Assembly: GCA_033782935.1 (NCBI GenBank)
Contig: JAWQEG010000065.1
Coordinates: 397,001 to 461,000, forward strand
DNA: 64,000 bases
Origin: Petrolisthes cinctipes
Lineage: Eukaryota > Arthropoda > Malacostraca > Decapoda > Porcellanidae
Direction of reading: 5' to 3'
Shown: positions 1 to 11,790 of the stretch, in pieces
How the letters are laid out: each line of letters opens with the position of its first letter
How positions within the stretch are numbered: position 1 is the stretch's first letter
Position numbers and translations under genes: made by a program
The notes under the pieces: generated by a model
Databases searched by the model: none
What the model was told of the DNA's origin: nothing
Seen by the model: the letters and a program-made list of their open reading frames with translations, nothing else

Positions 1-177
1 CATGTACAGATTGCTTCTGGGACCCCAAAATATTGAATTTTCGGGTGTTTTGAGCCTGAATTTGAGATATAAACGGGTACTGAAGATGCATGCACATATC
101 GACTTTTGTGCACCTAAAAGATCGATTTTCAGTATGTTTTGAGCATGTATTTTGAAAATACTCTAACACGGAGTAGG
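1..177 (+). repeat. Representative B1 monomer (177 bp)
   Basis: Diagnostic features: gggtactgaagatgcatg, cgacttttgtgcacc, cagtatgttttgagcatg and a cacggagtagg end. It follows A1 and precedes C1 in the six-monomer unit. By hand count 67 of 177 bases are G or C. It contains several short palindromes: tgtaca, tgcatgca, gtgcac and atcgat. Confidence 0.9.
62..78 (+). other. CENP-B-box-like motif in B monomer (weak)
   Basis: The 17 bases ttgagatataaacgggt fit the CENP-B box pattern NTTCGNNNNANNCGGGN except at two of its nine fixed positions (TGAG instead of TTCG). The motif recurs in nearly every A and B monomer and is absent from C because of the 29 bp deletion. Similarity to the mammalian motif may be chance, and I cannot say that a CENP-B-like protein exists in this organism. 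Confidence 0.2.
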
Positions 178-313
178 CATGTACAGATCGCTTTTGGGAC
201 CCCTAAATATCGAATTTTCGGGTGTTTTGGGACTGAATTTGAGATATCGACTTTTTGGCACCTAAAAGATCGATTTTTAGCATGTTTTTAGCCTATATTT
301 TGAAAATATTCGA

Positions 314-324
314 GCACTGTACAG
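314..324 (+). repeat. 10 bp deletion at C1-A2 junction, copy 1
   Basis: Reads gcactgtacag, where other copies have gcactgtgtaggcatg before tacag. The lost 10 bp lie between two TGT copies, suggesting slippage or microhomology-mediated loss. The local unit is also short of B2: A2 ends at 491 and C2 starts at 492. Confidence 0.85.
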
Positions 325-2130
325 ATTGCTTCTGGGACCCCAAAATATTGAATTTTCGGGTGTTTTGAGCCTGAATTTGAGATATAAACGGGTACAGAAG
401 ATACATGCACATATTGACTTTGGGCACCAAAAATATCGATTTTCAGCATGTTTTGGGCCTGAATTTTGAAAATACTCTAACACGGAGTAGGCATGTACAG
501 ATACGTTTTGGGACCTCTAAATATCGAATTTTCGGGTGTTTTGGGACTGAATTTGAGATATCGATTTTTTGGCACCTAAAATGTCGATTTTTAGCATGTT
601 TTTAGCCTATATTTTGAAAATATTCTAGCACTGTGTAGGCATGTACAGATTGCTTCTGGGACCCCCAAATATTGAATTTTCGGGTGTTTTGAGCCTGAAT
701 TTGAGATATAAACGGGTACATAAGATACATGCACATATTGACTTTGGGCATCTAAAATATCGATTTATAGCATGTTTTGGGCCTGTATTTTGAAAATACT
801 CTAACACTGAGTAGGCATGTACAGATTGCTCCTGGGACCCCAAAATATTGAATTTTCGGGTGTTTTGAGCCTGAATTTGAGATATAAACGGGTACTGAAG
901 ATGCATGCACATATCGACTTTTGTGCACCTAAAAGATCGATTTTCAGTATGTTTTGAGCATGTATTTTGAAAATACTCTAACACGGAGTAGGCATGTACA
1001 GATCGCTTCTGGGACCCCTAAATATCGAATTTTCGGGTGTTTTGGGACTGAATTTGAGATATCGACTTTTTGGCACCTAAAAGATAGATTTTTAGCATGT
1101 TTTTAGCCTATATTTTGAAAATATTCTAGCACTGAGTAGGCATGTACAGATTGCTTCTGGGACCCCAAAATATTGAATTTTCGGGTGTTTTGAGCCCAAA
1201 TTTGAGATATAAACGGGTACAGAAGATACATGCACATATTGACTTTGGGCACCAAAAATATCGATTTTCAGCATGTTTTGGGCCTGAATTTTGAAAATAC
1301 TCTAACATGGAGTAGGCATGTACAGATCGCTTCTGGGACCCCAAAATATCGAATTTTCGGGTGTTTAGGGCCAGAATTTGAGATATAAACGGGTACAGAA
1401 GATGCATGCACATATCGACTTTTGGGCACCTAAAAGATCGATTTTCAGTATGTTTTTGGCCTGTATTTTGAAATTACTCTAACACGGAGTAGGCATGTAC
1501 AGATACCTTCTGGGACCTCTAAATATCGAATTTTCGGGTGTTTTGGGACTGAATTTGAGATATCGAATTTTTGGCACCTAAAAGATCGATTTTTAGCATG
1601 TTTTTCGCCTATATTTTGAAAATATTCTAGCACTGTGTAGGCATGTACAGATTGCTTCTGGGACCCCAAAATATTGAATTTTCGGGTGTTTTGTGCCTGA
1701 ATTTGAGATATAAACGGGTACAGAAGATACATGCACATATTGACTTTGGGCATCAAAAATATCGATTTTCAGCATGTTTTGGGCCTTTATTTTGAAAATA
1801 CTCTAACACTGAGTAGGCATGTACAGATTGCTTCTGGGACCCCAAAATATTGAATTTTCGAGTGTTTTGAGCCTGAATTTCAGATATAAACGGGTACTGA
1901 AGATGCATGCAAAAATCGACTTTTGTGCACCTAAAAGATCGATTTTCAGTATGTTTTGAGCATGTATTTTGAAAATACTCTAACACGGAGTAGGCATGTA
2001 CAGATCGCTTCTGGGACCCCTAAATATCGAATTTTCGGGTGTTTTGGGACTGAATTTGAGATATCGACTTTTTGGCACCTAAAAGATCGATTTTTAGCAT
2101 GTTTTTAGCCTATATTTTAAAAATATTCTT

Positions 2131-2141
2131 GCACTGTACAG
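2131..2141 (+). repeat. 10 bp deletion at C1-A2 junction, copy 2
   Basis: Same gcactgtacag junction, preceded by tattct. The surrounding C1-to-C1 unit (1995-2986) is 992 bp instead of 1002. Confidence 0.85.
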
Positions 2142-3134
2142 ATTGCTTATGGGACCCCAAAATATTGAATTTTCGGGTGTTTTGAGTCTGAATTTGAGAT
2201 ATAAACGGGTACAGAAGATACATGCACATATTGACTTTGGGCACCAAAAATATCGATTTTCAGCATGTTTTGGGCATGAATTTTGAAAATACTCTAACAC
2301 GGAGTAGGCATGTACAGATCGCTTCTGGGACCCCAAAATATCGAATTTTCGGGTGTTTAGGGCCAGAATTTGAGATATAAACGGGTACAGAAGACGCATG
2401 CACATATCGACTTTTGGACACCTAAAAGATCGATTTTCAGTATGTTTTTGGCCTGTATTTTGAAAATACTCTAACATGGAGTAGGCATGTACAGATACCT
2501 TCTGGGACATCTAAATATCGAATTTTCGGGTGTTTTGGGACTGAATTTGAGATATCGATTTTTTGGCACCTAAAATGTCGATTTTTAGCATGTTTTTAGC
2601 CTATATTTTGAAAATATTCTAGCACTGTGTAGGCATGTACAGATTGCTTCTGGGACCCCAAAATATTGAATTTACGGGTGTTTTGTGCCTGAATTTGAGA
2701 TATAAACGGGTACAGAAGATAGATGCACATATTGACTTTGGGCATCTAAAATATCGATTTTTAGCATGTTTTGGGCCTGTATTTTGAAAATACTCTAACA
2801 CTGACTAGGCATGAACAGATTGCTTCTGGGACCCCAAAATATTGAATTTTCGGGTGTTTTGAGCCTGAATTTGATATATAAACGGGTACTGAAGATGCAT
2901 GCACATATCGACTTTTGTGCACCTAAAAGATCGATTTTCAGTATGTTTTGAGCATGTATTTTGAAAATACTCTAACACGGGGTAGGCATGTACAGATCGC
3001 TTCTGGGACCCCTAAATATCGAATTTTCGGGTGTTTTGGGACTGAATTTGAGATATCGACTTTTTGGCACGTAAAAGATCGATTTTTAGCATGTTTTTAG
3101 CCTATATTTAGAAAATATTCTAGCACTGAGTAGG

Positions 3135-3310
3135 CATGTACAGATTGCTTCTGGGACCCCAAAATATTGAATTTTCGGGTGTTTTGAGCCTGAATTTGAG
3201 ATATAAACGGGTACAGAAGATACATGCACATATTGACTTTGGGCACCAAAAATATCGATTTTCAGCATGTTTTGGGCCTGAATTTTGAAAATACTCTAAC
3301 ACGGAGTAGG
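3135..3310 (+). repeat. Representative A2 monomer (176 bp)
   Basis: Differs from A1 mainly in gggcaccaaaaatatcg (A1 gggcatctaaaatatcg), gggcctgaattttg (A1 gggcctgtattttg) and a cacggagtagg end (A1 cactgagtagg). It normally follows C1 and precedes B2. Intermediate forms such as gggcatcaaaaatatcg at 1642-1817 show sequence exchange between A1 and A2. Confidence 0.88.
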
Positions 3311-3487
3311 CATGTACAGATCACTTCTGGGACCCCAAAATATCGAATTTTCGGGTGTTTAGGGCCAGAATTTGAGATATAAACGGGTACAGAAGATGCA
3401 TGCACATATCGACTTTTTGGCACCTAAAAGATCGATTTTTAGCATGTTTTTAGCCTATATTTTGAAAATACTCTAACACGGAGTAGG
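3311..3487 (+). repeat. Chimeric monomer, B2 front with C-like rear
   Basis: The first part is B2 (tgtttagggccagaatttg, gatgcatgcacatatcg). The stretch cgactttttggcacc through gcatgtttttagcctatatt is C-like, and the end returns to B (atactctaacacggagtagg). Length stays 177 bp. This patchwork is what a short gene-conversion tract from C into B2 would leave. Confidence 0.75.
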
Positions 3488-4124
3488 CATGTACAGATAC
3501 CTTCTGGGACCTTTAAATATCGAATTTTCGGGTGTTTTGGGACTGAATTTGAGATATCGATTTTTTGGCACCTAAAATGTCGATTTTTAGCATGTTTTTA
3601 GCCTATATTTTGAAAATATTCTAGCACTGTGTAGGCATGTACAGATTGCTTCTGGGACCCCAAAATATTGAATTTTCGGGTGTTTTGAGCCTGAATTTGA
3701 GATATAAACGGGTACAGAAGATACATGCACATATTGACTTTGGGCATCTAAAATATCGATTTTCAGCATGTTTTGGGCCTGAATTTTGAAAATACTCTAA
3801 CACGGAGTAGGCATGTACAGATCACTTCTGGGACCCCAAAATATTGAATTTTCGGGTGTTTTGAGCCTGAATTTGAGATATAAACGGGTACTGAAGATGC
3901 ATGCAAATATCGACTTTTGTGCACCTAAAAGATCGATTTTCAGTATGTTTTGAGCATGTATTTTGAAAATACTCTAACACGGAGTAGGCATGTACAGATC
4001 GCTTCTGGGACCCCTAAATATCGAATTTTCGGGTGTTTTGGGACTGAATTTGAGATATCGACTTTTTGGCACCTAAAAGATCGATTTTTAGCATGTTTTT
4101 AGCCTATATTTTGAAAATATTCTT

Positions 4125-4135
4125 GCACTGTACAG
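4125..4135 (+). repeat. 10 bp deletion at C1-A2 junction, copy 3
   Basis: Same gcactgtacag junction, and like copy 2 it is preceded by tattct rather than tattcta. It is the last copy of this allele until about 30.74 kb. Confidence 0.85.
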
Positions 4136-4479
4136 ATTGCTTCTGGGACCCCAAAATATTGAATTTTCGGGTGTTTTGAGCCTGAATTTGAGATATAAAC
4201 GGGTACAGAAGATACATGCACATATTGACTTTGGGCACCAAAAATATCGATTTTCAGCATGTTTTGGGCCTGAATTTTGAAAATACTCTAACACGGAGTA
4301 GGCATGTACAGATCACTTCTGGGACCCCAAAATATCGAATTTTCGGGTGTTTAGGGCCAGAATTTGAGATATAAACGGGTACAGAAGATGCATGCACATA
4401 TCGACTTTTGTGCACCTAAAAGATCGATTTTCAATATGTTTTTGGCCTGTATTTTGAAAATACTCTAACACTTAGTAGG

Positions 4480-4804
4480 CATGTACAGATACCTTCTGGG
4501 ACCTCTAAATATCGATTTTTCGGGTGTTTTGGGACTGAATTTGAGATATCGATTTTTTGGCACCTAAAATGTCGATTTTTAGCATGTTTTTAGCCTATAT
4601 TTTGAAAATATTCTAGCACTGTGTAGGCATGTACAGATTGCTTCTGGGACCCCAAAATATTGAATTTTCGGGTGTTTTGAGCCTGAATTTCAGATATAAA
4701 CGGGTACTGAAGATGCATGCACATATCGACTTTTGTGCACCTAAAAGATCGATTTTCAGTATGTTTTGAGCATGTATTTTGAAAATACTCTAACACGGAG
4801 TAGG
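4480..4804 (+). repeat. Two-monomer C2-B1 unit (325 bp), A1 absent
   Basis: C2 4480-4627 is followed directly by B1 4628-4804. Comparable C-B units occur at 6308-6632, 19341-19665, 20993-21317, 21819-22143, 31419-31743, 35554-35878, 38532-38856, 41642-41966 and 62129-62453. Unequal exchange between the similar A and B monomers would give this. Confidence 0.82.
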
Positions 4805-7800
4805 CATGTACAGATCGCTTCTGGGACCCCTAAATATCGAATTTTCGGGTGTTTTGGGACTGAATTTGAGATATCGACTTTTTGGCACCTAAAAGATCGA
4901 TTTTTAGCATGTTTTTAGCCTATATTTTGAAAATATTCTAGCACTGAGTAGGCATGTACAGATTGCTTCTGGGACCCACAAATATTGAATTTTCGGGTGT
5001 TTTGAGCCTGAATTTGAGATATAAACGGGTACAGAAGATTCATGCACATATTGACTTTGGGCACCAAAAATATCGATTTTCAGCATGTTTTGGGCCTGAA
5101 TTTTGAAAATACTCTAACACGGAGTAGGCATGTACAGATCGCTTCTGGGACCCCAAAATATCGAATTTTCGGGTGTTTAGGGCCAGAATTTGAGATATAA
5201 ACGGGTACAGAAGATGCATGCACATATCGACTTTTGGGCACCTGAGAGATCGATTTTCAGTATGTTTTGGGCCTGTATTTTGAAAATACTCTAACACGGA
5301 GTAGGCATGTACAGATACCTTCTGGGACCTCTAAATATCGAATTTTCGGGTGTTTTGGGACTGAATTTGAGATATCGATTTTTTGGCACCTAAAATGTCG
5401 ATTTTTAGCATGTTTTTAGCCTATATTTTGCAAATATTCTAGCACTGTGTAGGCATGTACAGATTGCTTCTGGGACCCCAAAATATTGAATTTTCGGGTG
5501 TTTTGAGCCTGAATTTGAGATATAAACGGGTACAGAAGATACATGCACATATTGACTTTAGGCATCTAAAATATCGATTTTCAGCATGTTTTGGGCCTGT
5601 ATTTTGAAAATACTCTAACACTGACTAGGCATGTACAGATTGCTTCTGGGACCCCAAAATATTGAATTTTCGGGTGTTTTGAGCCTGAATTTGAGATATA
5701 AACGGGTACTGAAGATGCATGCAAATATCGACTTTTGTGCACCTAAAAGATCGATTTTCAGTATGTTTTGACCATGTATTTTGAAAATACTCTAACACGG
5801 AGTAGGCATGTACAGATCGCTTCTGGGACCCCTAAATATCGAATTTTCGGGTGTTTTGGGACTGAATTTGAGATATCTACTTTTTGGCACCTAAAAGATC
5901 GATTTTTAGCATGTTTTTAGCCTATATTTTATAAATATTCTAGCACTGAGTAGGCATATACAGATTGCTTCTGGGACCCCAAAATATTGAATTTTCGGGT
6001 GTTTTGAGCCTGAATTTGAGATATAAACGGGTACAGAAGATACATGCACATATTGACTTTGGGCACCAAAAATATCGATTTTCAGCATGTTTTGGGCCTG
6101 AATTTTGAAAATACTCTAACACGGAGTAGGCATGTACAGATCGTTTCTGGGACCCCATAATATCGAATTTTCGGGTGTTTAGGGCCAGAATTTGAGATAT
6201 AAACGGATACAGAAGATGCATGCACATATCGACTTTTGGGCACCTAAAAGATCGATTTTCAGTATGTTTTTGGCCTGTATTTTGAAAATACTCTAACACG
6301 GAGTAGGCATGTACAGATACCTTCTGGGACCTCTAAATATCGAATTTTCGGGTGTTTTAGGACTGAATTTGAGATATCGATTTTTTGGCACCTAAAATGT
6401 CGATTTTTAGCATGTTTTTAGCCTATATTTTGAAAATATTCTAGCACTGTGTAGGCATGTACAGATTGCTTCTGGGATCCCAAAATATTGAATTTTCGGG
6501 TGTTTTGTGCCTGAATTTGAGATATAAACGGGTACTGAAGATGCATGCACATATCGACTTTTGTGCACCTAAAAGATCGATTTTCAGTATGTTTTGAGCA
6601 TGTATTTTGAAAATACTCTAACACGGAGTAGGCATGTACATATCGCTTCTGGGACCCCTAAATATCGAATTTTCGGGTGTTTTGGGACTGAATTTGAGAT
6701 ATCGACTTTTTGGCACATAAAATATCGATTTTTAGCATGTTTTTAGCCTATATTTAGAAAATATTCTAGCACTGAGTAGGCATGTACAGATTGCTTCTGG
6801 GACCCCAAAATATTGAATTTTCGGGTGTTTTGAGTCTGAATTTGAGATATAAACGGGTACAGAAGATACATGCACATATTGACTTTGGGCACCAAAAATA
6901 TCGATTTTCAGCATGTTTTGGGCCTGAATTTTGAAAATACTCTAACACGGAGTAGGCATGTACAGATTGCTTCTGGGACCCCAAAATATCGAATTTTCGG
7001 GTGTTTAGGGCCAGAATTTGAGATATAAACGGGTACAGAAGATGCATGCACATATCGACTTTTGGGCACCTGAAAGATCGATTTTCAGTATGTTTTTGGC
7101 CTGTATTTTGAAAATACTCTAACACGGAGTAGGCATGTACAGATACCTTCTGGGACCTCTAAATATCGAATTTTCGGGTGTTTTGGGACTGAATTTGAGA
7201 TATCGATTTTTTGGCACCTAAAATGTCGATTTTTAGCATGTTTTTAGCCTATATTTTGAAAATATTCTAGCACTGTGTAGGCATGTACAGATTGCTTTTG
7301 GGACCCCAAAATATTGAATTTTTGGGTGTTTTGAGCATGAATTTGAGATATAAACGGGTACAGAAGATACATGCACATATTGACTTTGGGCACCAAAAAT
7401 ATCGATTTTCAGCATGTTTTGGGCCTGAATTTTGAAAATACTCTAACACGGAGTAGGCATGTACAGATCGCTTCTGGGACCCCAAAATATCGAATTTTCG
7501 GGTGTTTAGGGCCAGAATTTGAGATATAAACGGGTACAGAAGATGCATGCACATATCGACTTTTGGGCACCTGAAAGATCGATTTTCAGTATGTTTTGGG
7601 CCTGTATTTTGAAAATACTCTAACACGGAGTAGGCATGTACAGATACCTTCTGGGACCTCTAAATATCGAATTTTCGGGTGTTTTGGGACTGAATTTGAG
7701 ATATCGATTTTTTGGCACCTAAAAGATCGATTTTTAGCATGTTTTTAGGCTATATTTTGAAAATATTCTAGCACTGTGTAGGCATGTACAGATTGCTTCT

Positions 7801-8636
7801 GGGACCCCAAAATATTGAATTTTCGGGTGTTTTGAGTCTGAATTTGAGATATAAACGGGTACAGAAGATACATGCACATATTGACTTTGGGCACCAAAAA
7901 TATCGATTTTCAGCATGTTTTGGGCCTGAATTTTGAAAATACTCTAACACGGAGTAGGCATGTACAGATTGCTTCTGGGACCCCAAAATATCGAATTTTC
8001 GGGTGTTTAGGGCCAGAATTTGAGATATAAACGGGTACAGAAGATGCATCCACATATCGACTTTTGGGCACCTGAAAGATCGATTTTCAGTATGTTTTTG
8101 GCCTGTATTTTGAAAATACTCTAACACGGAGTAGGCATGTACAGATACTTTCTGGGACCTCTAAATATCGAATTTTCGGGTGTTTTGGGACTGAATTTGA
8201 TATATCGATTTTTTGACACCTAAAATGTCGATTTTTAGCATGTTTTTAGCCTATATTTTGAAAATATTCTAGCACTGTGTAGGCATGTACAGATTGATTC
8301 TGGGACACCAAAATATTGAATTTTCGGGTGTTTTGAGCCTGAATTTGAGATATAAACGGGTACAGAAGATACATGCACATATTGACTTTGGGCATCTAAA
8401 ATATCGATTTTCAGCATGTTTTGGGCCTGTATTTTGAAAATACTCTAACACTGAGTAGGCATGTACAGATTGCTTCTGGGACCCCAAAATATTGAATTTT
8501 CGGGTGTTTTGAGCCTGAATTTGAGATATAAACGGGTACTGAAGATGCATACACATATCGACTTTTGTGCACCTAAAAGATCGATTTTCAGTATGTTTTG
8601 AGCATGTATTTTGAAAATACTCTAACACGGAGTAGG

Positions 8637-9638
8637 CATGTACAGATCGCTTCTGGGACCCCTAAATATCGAATTTTCGGGTGTTTTGGGACTGGATTTG
8701 AGATATCTACTTTTTGGCACCTAAAAGATCGATTTTTAGCATGTTTTTAGCCTATATTTAGAAAATATTCTAGCACTGAGTAGGCATGTACAGATTGCTT
8801 CTGGGACCCCAAAATATTGAATTTTTGGGTGTTTTGAGCCTGAATTTGAGATATAAACGGGTACAGAAGATACATGCACATATTGACTTTGGGCACCAAA
8901 AATATCGATTTTCAGCATGTTTTGGGCCTGTATTTTGAAAATACTCTAACACGGAGTAGGCATGTACAGATCGCTTCTGGGACCCCAAAATATCGAATTT
9001 TCGGGTGTTTAGTGCCAGAATTTGAGATATAAACGGGTACAGAAGATGCATGCACATATCGACTTTTGGGCACCTGAAAGATCGATTTTCAGTATGTTTT
9101 TGGCCTGTATTTTGAAAATACTCTAACACGGAGTAGGCATGTACAGATACCTTCTGGGACCTCTAAATATCGAATTTTCGGGTGTTTTGGGACTGAATTT
9201 GAGATATCGACTTTTTGGCACCTAAAATGTCGATTTTTAGCATGTTTTTAGCCTATATTTTGAAAATATTCTAGCACTGTGTAGGCATGTACAGATTGCT
9301 TCTGGGACCCCAAAATATTGAATTTTCGGGTGTTTTGTGCCTGAATTTGAGATATAAACGGGTACAGAAGATACATGCATATATTGACTTTGGGCATCTA
9401 AAATATCGATTTTCAGCATGTTTTGGGCCTGTATTTTGAAAATACTCTAACACTGAGTAGGCATGTACAGATTGCTTCTGGGACCCCAAAATATTGAATT
9501 TTCGGGTGTTTTGAGCCTGAATTTGAGATATAAACGGGTACTGAAGATGCATACACATATCGACTTTTGTGCACCTAAAAGATCGATTTTCAGTATGTTT
9601 TGAGCATGTATTTTGAAAATACTCTATCACGGAGTAGG
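8637..9638 (+). repeat. Representative 1002 bp six-monomer unit
   Basis: Order: C1 8637-8784, A2 8785-8960, B2 8961-9137, C2 9138-9285, A1 9286-9461, B1 9462-9638. The two 501 bp halves use different haplotypes of all three classes. Same-order units are at 993-1994, 2987-3988, 4805-5806, 10140-11141 and 11142-12145 (the last is 2 bp longer from a T-tract expansion). Confidence 0.85.
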
Positions 9639-9786
9639 CATGTACAGATCGCTTCTGGGACCCCTAAATATCGAATTTTCGGGTGTTTTGGGACTGAATT
9701 TGAGATATCGACTTTTTGGCACCTAAAAGATCGATTTTTAGCATGTTTTTAGCCTATATTTTGAAAATATTCTAGCACTGAGTAGG
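9639..9786 (+). repeat. Representative C1 monomer (148 bp)
   Basis: Diagnostic features: cagatcgcttctgggacccc followed by taaatatcg, ttttgggactgaatttgag, gatatcgactttttggcacc, aaaagatcgatttttagc and a gcactgagtagg end. Against B it lacks 29 bp between gagatat and cgac; in B that segment starts aaacgggtac and ends cacatat. ATAT lies at both edges of the missing piece. Confidence 0.9.
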
Positions 9787-10139
9787 CATGTACAGATTGC
9801 TTCTGGGACCCCAAAATATTGAATTTTTGGGTGTTTTGAGCCTGAATTTGAGATATAAACGGGTACAGAAGATACATGCACATATTGACTTTGGGCACCA
9901 AAAATATCGATTTTCAGCATGTTTTGGGCCTGAATTTTGAAAATACTCTAACACGGAGTAGGCATGCACAGATCGCTTCTGGGACCCCAAAATATCGAAT
10001 TTTCGGGTGTTTAGGGCCAGAATTTGAGATATAAACGGGTACAGAAGATGCATGCACATATCGACTTTTGTGCACCTAAAAGATCGATTTTCAGTATGTT
10101 TTGAGCATGTATTTTGAAAATACTCTAACACGGAGTAGG

Positions 10140-10640
10140 CATGTACAGATCGCTTCTGGGACCCCTATATATCGAATTTTCGGGTGTTTTGGGACTGAAT
10201 TTGAGATATCGACTTTTTGGCACCTAAAAGATCGATTTTTAGCATGTTTTTAACCTATATTTTGAAAATATTCTAGCACTGAGTAGGCATGTACAGATTG
10301 CTTCTGGGACCCCAAAATATTGAATTTTCGGGTGTTTTGAGCCTGAATTTGAGATATAAACGGGTACAGAAGATACATGCACATATTGACTTTGGGCACC
10401 AAAAATATCGATTTTCAGCATGTTTTGGGCCTGAATTTTGAAAATACTCTAACACGGAGTAGGCATGTACAGATCGCTTCTGGGACCCCAAAATATCGAA
10501 TTTTCGGGTGTTTAGGGCCAGAATTTGAGATATAAATGGGTACAGAAGATGCATGCACATATCGACTTTTGGGCACCTGAAAGATCGATTTTCAGTATGT
10601 TTTTGGCCTGTATTTTGAAAATACTCTAACACGGAGTAGG
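10140..10640 (+). repeat. Representative 501 bp HOR unit: C1-A2-B2
   Basis: C1 is 10140-10287, A2 is 10288-10463 and B2 is 10464-10640; 148 + 176 + 177 = 501. The next unit starts at 10641 with C2. Because 501 is a multiple of three, any reading frame repeats in phase through the array, which produces the regularly spaced spurious ORFs. Confidence 0.92.
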
Positions 10641-11642
10641 CATGTACAGATACCTTCTGGGACCCCTAAATATCGAATTTTCGGGTGTTTTGGGACTGAA
10701 TTTGAGATATCGATTTATTGGCACCTAAAATGTCGATTTTTAGCATATTTTTAGCCTATATTTTGAAAATATTCTAGCACTGTATAGGCATGTACAGATT
10801 GCTTCTGGGATCCCAAAATATTGAATTTTCGGGTGTTTTGTGCCTGAATTTGAGATATAAACGGGTACAGAAGATACATGCACATATTGACTTTGGGCAT
10901 CCAAAATATCGATTTTCAGCATGTTTTGGGCCTGTATTTTGAAAATACTCTAACACTGAGTAGGCATGTACAGATTGCTTCTGGGACCCCAAAATATTGA
11001 ATTTTCGGGTGTTTTGAGCCTGAATTTGAGATATAAACGGGTACTGAAGATGCATGCACATATCGACTTTTGTGCACCTAAAAGATCGATTTTCAGTATG
11101 TTTTGAGCATGTATTTTGAAAATACTCTAACACGGAGTAGGCATGTACAGATCGCTTCTGGGACCCCTAAATATCGAATTTTCGGGTGTTTTGGGACTGA
11201 ATTTGAGATATCGACTTTTTGGCACATAAAAGATCGATTTTTAGCATGTTTTTAGCCTATATTTAGAAAATATTCTAGCACTGAGTAGGCATGTACAGAT
11301 TGCTTCTGGGACCCCAAAATATTGAATTTTCGGGTGTTTTGAGTCTGAATTTGAGATATAAACGGGTACAGAAGATACATGCACATATTGACTTTGGGCA
11401 CCAAAAATATCGATTTTCAGCATGTTTTGGGCCTGAATTTTGAAAATACTCTAACACGGAGTAGGCATGTACAGATCGCTTCTGGGACCCCAAAATATCG
11501 AATTTTCGGGTGTTTAGGGCCAGAATTTGAGATATAAACGGGTACAGAGGATGCATGCACATATCGACTTTTGGGCACCTGAAAGATCGATTTTCAGTAT
11601 GTTTTTGGCCTGTATTTTGAAAATACTCTAACACGGAGTAGG

Positions 11643-11790
11643 CATGTACAGATACCTTCTGGGACCTCTAAATATCGAATTTTCGGGTGTTTTGGAACTG
11701 AATTTGAGATATCGATTTTTTTTTGCACCAAAAATGTCGATTTTTAGCATGTTTTTAGCCTATATTTTGAAAATATTCTAGCACTGTGTA
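11643..11790 (+). repeat. C2 monomer with expanded T tract
   Basis: The usual cgattttttggcacc is replaced by a run of nine T followed by gcaccaaaaatg. This makes the surrounding unit 2 bp longer and shifts later monomer starts by 2 (next C1 at 12146). The monomer runs to about 11792. Replication slippage at the T run is the simple explanation. Confidence 0.7.

Larger units (their letters stand above)
1..9638. repeat. Array domain 1: mixed 501/1002 bp units with early 10 bp deletions
   Basis: C1 monomers start at 178, 993, 1995, 2987, 3989, 4805, 5807, 6633 and 8637. Spacings of 1002 bp mark complete C1-A2-B2-C2-A1-B1 units. Spacings of 992, 816 and 826 bp are the same unit with a 10 bp deletion and/or a missing A1. 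Between 6633 and 8636 three A2-B2 units follow each other (C2-A2-B2 at 7134 and 7635), so the alternation breaks there. B2 copies from about 7 kb often read cctgaaagatcg. Confidence 0.85.

Noticed and set aside
405..605. 66-codon plus-strand ORFs (also at 26862, 37944, 45356, 51426, 53042 and others)
   Set aside because: Present only where a local monomer order (A or B then C2/C1) happens to lack stops; not conserved across equivalent positions.
8269..8628. Recurring 119-codon minus-strand ORF, seen many times at 501 bp spacing
   Set aside because: Spacing follows the HOR and spans an A-B monomer pair. Differences between copies change amino acids freely, a 60-codon ORF overlaps it in another frame, and no protein family is recognisable.
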